Of a stretch of DNA of 64,000 nucleotides, positions 59,101 to 64,000 are shown piece by piece. Within the stretch, counting starts at the first letter, position 1. Every line of letters starts with the position of its first letter. The stretch is from Trichobilharzia regenti. Its lineage: Eukaryota > Platyhelminthes > Trematoda > Strigeidida > Schistosomatidae. Location of the stretch: NCBI GenBank assembly GCA_944472135.2, contig OX235270.1, positions 41,230,352-41,294,351 of the forward strand. The letters are read 5' to 3'. The position numbers and the translations under genes were made by a program. Below the pieces are notes generated by a model that ran no database searches, was not told the DNA's origin, and saw only the letters and a list, made by a program, of their open reading frames with translations.

Positions 59101-62100
59101 ACAAGCGGCTTTAAAATATCCTGAAGGTGATAAATACACATTGCTATTATCTGACGGAATAACTGGATTGTCAGGGATGAAGGTTTATGCTCCTTAGTTC
59201 TTATTCTATGGCGTTGTCAGACGAAACGACCCTCTAAGTAACTAAAACTTAATTGTTCCTTCTACAGATATAGTTAATAATTCATCTTGGAAATTGTTAC
59301 ACTTACCAGAGAAAATAAGCAGCGACAGTCATTGATAAATTGCGAATCTGACTTGGATAGGCTTTCTGATAGGCGGGTCGGATAGCTAGTAGAAGACACG
59401 AGTACATTTTTTCAAGACACATGTACGCTTTATTGTAATTACATCAATTCCTTTTTATTATTGTCAGAAGAACTTTTCTCAGGAATTTGTATTTTTATTA
59501 TTCTGTGTTTATCTCAGATAGCTTGTTTAATAAAACATGAAGACAGTAGCCAAGAAACAACCACACGGTGTAAGACATCCAAAGAGCTTGAAAGCCATAT
59601 CGTTGAGGTTGTCAGAATTTACATTGGTTTTTAGATAAATAACGTTCATTTCGAAGTGACTCCTTCACAAAATATCGATGCTTTTATAGGATCATTGCGG
59701 CATCCGTTTTTCTTTTAATAGGGTAATACTTCTATTAACACTGTATATCATACTGAACGGCAGTTGAGTATTCATAATACATGTCCACTCAGTTCGACCA
59801 GGGTAACCTGACCGATATATATGACTTGTGTTTCTTGCTAAAATTTATGCTTATAATGCTAGCACGTGGTTATGTGATTCCACCAAACAAAAGCAGTGTC
59901 ATAAAGACGAGTAATCTTTGAGATTTGCCGTATCTTCAGCACCCACTCCCTACACATAAAGAATGATGGACGGCAATTCTAAACTAGGTAGTCTCTATTT
60001 AACAGACAGATGCCTGTCTTACTGACAAAATAAGTGATCTCAGTTAGGAGATACCCAGTAAGAGTTTGTCTTCACACTGCATACCTGAAGATACTGGGGT
60101 CACTTGGAAGGCTGTAGTATGAAGTAGTCATCATATCTTATTTGTACACTGTCAATTTTTGCATTATTTGAGAATAAAAGTCGATGCTACATGATCTCTT
60201 TCAGCTAACATGTATAAAGCAAGTGTCAAGTAGATAAAATTATTCGCTAACTCTTGACAGAAAACCTAATATTCTCTTGTACTATAAACAAATAAAGTAC
60301 GCATCCCCCATCTGGTCTTTGAGAAAATCATATAATTTTTAGATGGTAGTACATCATATTATCCATCAGATTAGAAATGTAATGTTCGGAGTGGAACGTG
60401 TTTACACAGACATAAGTCATTGAGGAGAAATAGTTTTGGAAGTAATAATGCACTAAAGTCTACTGTGATACCTTATATTCATGGGTACTAAACAAAAGAA
60501 GTAGAAGATGGGGATGTCACTTTTGTCTACAACTGCTCGTTGGGGATGTCCATTGCCAACATTCTTATTTAATCTCATTTCATATACTGGTAGTTTTTGC
60601 TCTGATAGACTCCGATATTTCAAAGTATGCCTGGAGGTTGGACTTGTTATTCTCCAGTGTGTAGATGATATTGTCCTTTTAGGTGAATACTATGTCGGAA
60701 TACAGTCTTTTGAACACCTGGGATAAAAACTCTATCTGTGTTTGCATGAGTTTTGTCCATGTCAAATGACGGATTGCGATAGAGGACTATTCTGCAATGA
60801 ATCCTTATTTAAATAGAAGGAGTAATATTGCTGGGTTTTTTGAACACTCCACTTATTTATTATGCCGTATCAGCCCCAATGAACTGACTGCTGAAGAAAT
60901 CCCAGCAAGGATAAAGAAGGATAGTTTGGAACCTGTCAACTTGTATTATCTCACATCCAGAGTGATATCTGATCACAGTCACCAATGGATATGTATGCTG
61001 CTCGGCACTTCGATTCGTCCTATTTTACGGCGGTTATACTTGGTCATCAAGATTAACGTCTTTTGATCGTCTTTGCCTCTGTTCAGTCTTTAGTGTTAGG
61101 TGGAGGAAAGTGGTTATTAACAGTGAGGTTACGGCTGCAATTCCAGGTAAACAAAGGAATTAAATCGAAGAGGTTACGAGACCCTATCGACTGTGTTTGA
61201 TCGTGCCTGTAAAAATGTCACGCGTTTCATGTAAATCTACTTGTCTATACGGAATATAAATTAACATGTGTTTCGCATGACGAGCCATTAGGTTTGACAC
61301 GCAATATCGGCTAAAGTGCTACAAAGCTGGAGAACATTTAGGTGTTGTTAGACGAAAACACAATACCAATCCACAAAGTTTTTGACCCTTGGTTTGAGAC
61401 ACTTAAGGAGATGTAGACTATCTGACTGGGATGCTATGAGACTGGATCAGATGTATTTACTCGTTGGAACCTTCCAGATTCTGAAAATTCCTATTAGCCT
61501 TCATCTAATTACCCCTTCTCGAGTACACTTTCGTCGATCATATCTTCACCCTACTTGGTTTTCTACTTTCATGTGATCTTTCTCGAAGTGTTACAACTCG
61601 TGCCACTAATTTTTGTGCCAGTCTCTGCGTTGATGTTGTTCGGTTAACTATTTACCACTTACACGTATGCTGAGTACAAGTTTTCTTTTTCTCATTGAAA
61701 TTTAATAGTATTTTCGTATAATATGTAATTATAAGAAAGAGAAGAACAACAAAAAGAATTAAAAAATCAATTGATAGTTCTCAACCAAGAAAAAGAGAAG
61801 GATATTTTGAAACAAATACAGTTGTCTCATGTTATAAATAATCTCACAATGCAACTGGAATATTCACAACAAGAAGTCCAACAGCAAAAGTTAGTAGGAA
61901 AATCCATTCAATAGGAAAATCAAAGACCAGAAACTATGAAAGTTCAGTTACAGAAACAAACTGATGACATGACCAATGAGATATTGTCTTTAATGGAAAA
62001 GTTGAATCAAAAAGACCTTGAACTGAAGCAAAAACAGGATGATATCGACAATTTAAAGAAAATAATTGATCTTAAAACCATCAAGAGCACAAAAAGTAAT

Positions 62101-62258
62101 AAAAGGGCGGTAGGTTCTAATTAAAACACAATATTTGCTCGAAGGATAAGGAATTGAGTGAATCACTGAATCAAATTGAGAAGCTTAGAAAACAAAAAAG
62201 GAATCGAATCAAGATAAGGTATTTTCAGACTGGGTTTCTAGCAATTTTCCCCTTTTGA
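56169..62258 (+). CDS. multi-exon coiled-coil protein gene with micro-introns (or recent pseudogene)
   Basis: Assembled from splice sites and reading phase. Exons: ..56422, 56453-56502, 56533-56540, 56575-56640, 56664-56731, 56771-56813, about 56905-57006, 57039-57112, 57146-about 57235, about 57257-57365, 57400-57722, 57936-about 58045, 58077-58181, 58216-58449, 58567-58594, 61736-62109, 62145-62258. Most introns are 23-39 nt; one is 3.1 kb. The product is Lys/Glu/Gln/Leu-rich, mostly coiled coil, with a basic start (SPILDFLNKRRKKLLMESTD). Phases agree at ten or more joints. In-frame stops occur at 57104 (TAA), 57315 (TAG) and 61912 (TAG), plus TGA near 56900. Two joints (near 57240 and 58050) do not resolve. 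It could be a structural protein of the centrosome, cytoskeleton or synaptonemal complex; I cannot identify it. Confidence 0.6.
57400..57722 (+). CDS. coiled-coil gene, longest middle exon
   Basis: Acceptor 'aaagatttag' at 57399 ends a 34-nt intron; donor CAG|GTAATG at 57723. Reads AMRSNAAKLSETKEKVDEDL, then QFLDASNQNLNYLSDQVDKS and SMIDKISNMIKSF, to VKGKVVELKKKLYN. No stop; phase 0 in, phase 2 out, and the next exon at 57936 restores the frame. Confidence 0.65.
58216..58449 (+). CDS. coiled-coil gene, exon
   Basis: Acceptor 'gttttactcacag' at 58215 ends a 34-nt intron; donor AAG|GTGAAT. 78 codons in phase 0: EQMKIIEEEVKIVKTKVFEV, then LKDTLKACEISYNELKLSGR and RRASNLAHSEIK. Confidence 0.65.
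58567..58594 (+). CDS. coiled-coil gene, 28-nt exon
   Basis: Acceptor 'gattacttag' and donor GAG-AAG|GTAAAT enclose 28 nt encoding RIKEMQYRE plus one base. The leftover G completes GAA with the first two bases of the exon at 61736, continuing ...REEQQKEL. Phase agreement on both sides supports it. Confidence 0.55.
60508..61560 (+). pseudogene. old RTE-like RT remnant in the 3.1-kb intron
   Basis: Plus-strand frames give WGCPLPTFLFNLIS, CVDDIVLLGE (catalytic YADD changed to CVDD), then SDGISPNELTAEEIPARIKK-like text and a LGLRHLRRCRLSDWD C-terminus near 61400. Strongly decayed. A CR1 copy-2 UTR scrap ('gatcgtgcctgtaaaaatg') lies at 61198-61250. Confidence 0.7.
61736..62109 (+). CDS. coiled-coil gene, penultimate exon
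   Basis: Reads REEQQKELKNQLIVLNQEKE, then LSHVINNLTMQLEYSQQEVQ, a TAG at 61912, then VQLQKQTDDMTNEILSLMEK and LELKQKQDDIDNLKKIIDLK. It ends at GCG|GTAGGT. The TAG lies in a 21-nt GT...AG segment (61894-61914) whose removal would keep the frame; such an intron would be exceptionally short, so a nonsense change is as likely. Confidence 0.6.
62145..62258 (+). CDS. coiled-coil gene, terminal exon
   Basis: A 35-nt intron (62110-62144) separates it from the previous exon. It encodes DKELSESLNQIEKLRKQKRN, then RIKIRYFQTGFLAIFPF and TGA at 62256. The 3' end converges on the zinc-finger gene, with about 114 bp between the two stop codons. Confidence 0.55.
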   Translation, partial: DKELSESLNQIEKLRKQKRNRIKIRYFQTGFLAIFPF

Positions 62259-62372
62259 TCAATTGATATTCACACAAAAATAATCAATTCAGAACGGTTT
62301 GTTGTATGAAGGAAAAAGGTCTATTTGGTAAATTTAGATCAAACTGACATAAACTGTTATTTACAAGCCAAA

Positions 62373-63377
62373 TTAAGGAAAACATATCTTTTGATGGTTT
62401 TCAAGTTCCGTTAGAGTTACAAAGCGGACATTGCAGTTTCTACAACAAAGAAACGCATTGTGATGTTTCTTAAGGCAATGTTGCTTTAATGTAGAATGTT
62501 GAGCTGCTCTGTAAGTGCACAGAGTACAAGCAAATGGTTTTTCCCCTGTGTGTTTTCGGAAATGGGTCTTCAGGTGACTTTTCTCGACAGTCTGATACGA
62601 ACAAACTGAACACTTGAATGGTTTGTTTTTTGTATGAGTTGACATAACATGTTTCTGTAAGTGAACCTTTTGAGAGAACTCTCTCTGACAGTATTCACAA
62701 ACAAAATTTAATAAAGGCTTACGTTCAGTGGAAGCAGGGGTTGTCTGGGCACATAAATTTATTTGACTGCAAACTGAGGTGGTATCTGGGTTTGAATCAT
62801 CTGGAGGCTTTAGTGAGTTATCATCGAATACTTGTTCCGTCTCACAATCCGACTCTTGAGAAAACAAAATTGGGCACGAAGACATTTGGGTGCATGGAGA
62901 ACTTCCATCAACAAGACAACAGGTTTTACGAACAACCGAAGTAGTAGAAATACCCGGAGCGATTGAAGTGTAGCCAGTTGACGTAGAACTTAAGACAGAT
63001 GGGACTTGACTCACTGACTCACATGGAGCTGAGTTTATGTCATTTGAATTCACAGAGTTATAGCTACTTTTGTCATCAGCAACCATAAAAGATGAACTCG
63101 TTGTGTCTGAGACAGACATCACTTCGTGTGGGAAACTGTTAGGGTTGTTGATCATACTTGATGTATGTTTCATAATAGATATTCCATGTGCGCATTCAAC
63201 ATGTGCAATAAGATCCAATGGCGAAATGTAACATTCATCACAATGAGAACATTCCAAAAATAACTCATTTCCAAAACTCAGCCTTGAACAGCCATCTGAT
63301 TTATGTTGTATAAATTGATCTATAGCACATAGACGAAAAATTCTAGCACACGTACCACAGAACAAGGAGTCAAACAT
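62373..63377 (-). CDS. C2H2 zinc-finger protein
   Basis: 334 codons without an intron. N-terminus: a Cys-x2-Cys/His-x5-Cys arrangement (FCGTCARIFRLCAIDQFIQH, residues 6-30), then a C2H2 unit with CSHCDECYISPLDLIAHVEC and His (about 43-64). The middle (about 65-220) is Ser/Thr-rich and disordered. C-terminus: fingers FVCEYCQREFSQKVHLQKH (about 225-248), FKCSVCSYQTVEKSHLKTH (254-274), a TGEKP linker, FACTLCTYRAAQHSTLKQH (282-303) and a last C2HC-like unit CRNCNVRFVTLTELENH ending KIC (310-332). The linkers and the SYQT/TYRA pattern resemble DNA-binding fingers of the REST/ZFX-like C2H2 class, so it probably acts as a nuclear DNA-binding regulator. Start at 63377 is the first ATG of the open frame. 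Base composition and codon use differ from the repeats, and the ORF is undamaged, so I consider it a live gene. Confidence 0.88.
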   Translation of the reverse strand: MFDSLFCGTCARIFRLCAIDQFIQHKSDGCSRLSFGNELFLECSHCDECYISPLDLIAHVECAHGISIMKHTSSMINNPNSFPHEVMSVSDTTSSSFMVADDKSSYNSVNSNDINSAPCESVSQVPSVLSSTSTGYTSIAPGISTTSVVRKTCCLVDGSSPCTQMSSCPILFSQESDCETEQVFDDNSLKPPDDSNPDTTSVCSQINLCAQTTPASTERKPLLNFVCEYCQREFSQKVHLQKHVMSTHTKNKPFKCSVCSYQTVEKSHLKTHFRKHTGEKPFACTLCTYRAAQHSTLKQHCLKKHHNAFLCCRNCNVRFVTLTELENHQKICFP

Positions 63378-64000
63378 CGTCTCGTGTAAAAATGAGTTTA
63401 TTTGAAAAGCACGAGATCATACATTTTCAATTAGCTTTTCTGATCAATCATATTATAATTACACTTTGGACTATAAAAAACACACTGAAAATTAAGCAAT
63501 GTTATTGATTTTAGCTACACGTGTAGAATGACAAACGAAAAATTTCCAATAGAATGCGAGATAGCAAAACATACTGAGAGAAAGGTCATATAAAAATTAA
63601 AATGACCTGCAAGCATCGAGATTAATTATAAATATTTTTTCAACTATGTGGATTTAAATTTTAACTAATCGTATGAGTGTAGCTGTGTGGACATTTACAT
63701 TGTTAACATAAAATGTCATTTGCATCTAGTTAAAAGATACATCTAAATACAACGTTTAGTACGTTCAAGTGAAGACATGTGAACACCGAGCTGTTTTAAA
63801 CAGTCGAAGCTATTTATTTCCGAGAAAGTAACTTGTTCATACATCACATCAGAGCAGTTCAGAACATAGATACCAACTTAGATGGCATTTTACAGACACA
63901 GGTGTCTGTCTACAAGAAGCGGTGAACGAATGTACTGTTCACACGTGAAATTTACAGTTTGTGTAAGATAAACCTGAGTATGAATAATGATTGCAGAAGT
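63378..64000 (-). promoter_or_regulatory. presumed 5' flank of the zinc-finger gene
   Basis: AT-rich, no coding frame or repeat seen. By position it should hold the 5' UTR and promoter; no specific element could be recognised. Confidence 0.3.

Noticed and set aside
56169..62258. Nuclear alternative genetic code (TAA/TAG read as Gln)
   Set aside because: Other genes in the window, such as the zinc-finger gene and CR1 ORF2, end at ordinary stops and do not use TAA or TAG internally; mutation is simpler.
1..64000. Bacterial-type systems, CRISPR arrays, operons, rRNA or genuine tRNA genes
   Set aside because: None seen. The tRNA-like sequences are SINE heads followed by SINE bodies, and the regular repeats are retroelement-derived.

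Overview
The window is AT-rich eukaryotic DNA that looks like a schistosome (blood fluke) genome; the species cannot be fixed from sequence alone. Evidence: CR1-like and RTE-like non-LTR retrotransposons, Penelope-like elements, BEL/Pao LTR pieces, tRNA-derived SINEs including SM-alpha-type copies with hammerhead-ribozyme remnants, and host exons separated by introns of only about 23-39 nt.

Layout. 1-24 kb is intergenic or intronic DNA full of old, broken repeats: SINEs at 0.3, 1.6, 2.4, 2.8, 6.4, 8.2, 11.2, 14.2 and 20.8 kb; RTE fragments at 3.8-5.5, 7.0-8.2, 14.5-15.9, 18.7, 20.5-21.6 and 22.5-24.2 kb; a CR1/Jockey-type RT remnant at 11.9-13.5 kb; Penelope-like remnants at 8.7-9.7 and 16.5-16.9 kb; a solo LTR at 18.1 kb. 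Two long inverted repeats lie inside the first 6 kb. 24-37 kb is a nested block: LTR plus truncated Gag (24.2-25.5), an RTE scrap, a CR1 3' end (25.6-27.1), an almost complete CR1 (27.1-33.1, with a full-length 1074-codon ORF2), a second CR1 RT (33.1-34.9), an RTE 3' half (34.9-36.2), a solo LTR, and a 722-bp copy of the 4.55-5.27 kb segment. 37.7-38.1 kb holds a host exon coding a Gln/Asn-rich tract. 38.2-48 kb is again repeats, chiefly a third CR1 (40.1-43.7). 48.9-52.5 kb is a Gag-only BEL/Pao-like element with internal tandem repeats and a 3' LTR.

The right end is genic. From 56.2 to 62.3 kb on the + strand I could assemble a multi-exon long coiled-coil gene whose exons are separated by tiny introns; three or four in-frame stops and two unresolved joints leave open whether it is functional or a decaying copy. 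It converges on a single-exon C2H2 zinc-finger gene (62.4-63.4 kb, - strand).

The most rewarding signals are the micro-intron coiled-coil gene (including an 8-nt micro-exon), the compensating 3' hairpins of the CR1 elements, the Gag-only LTR element with three ~192-bp repeats, the SM-alpha hammerhead remnants, and the perfect 212-bp inverted repeat at 2.6/5.5 kb.
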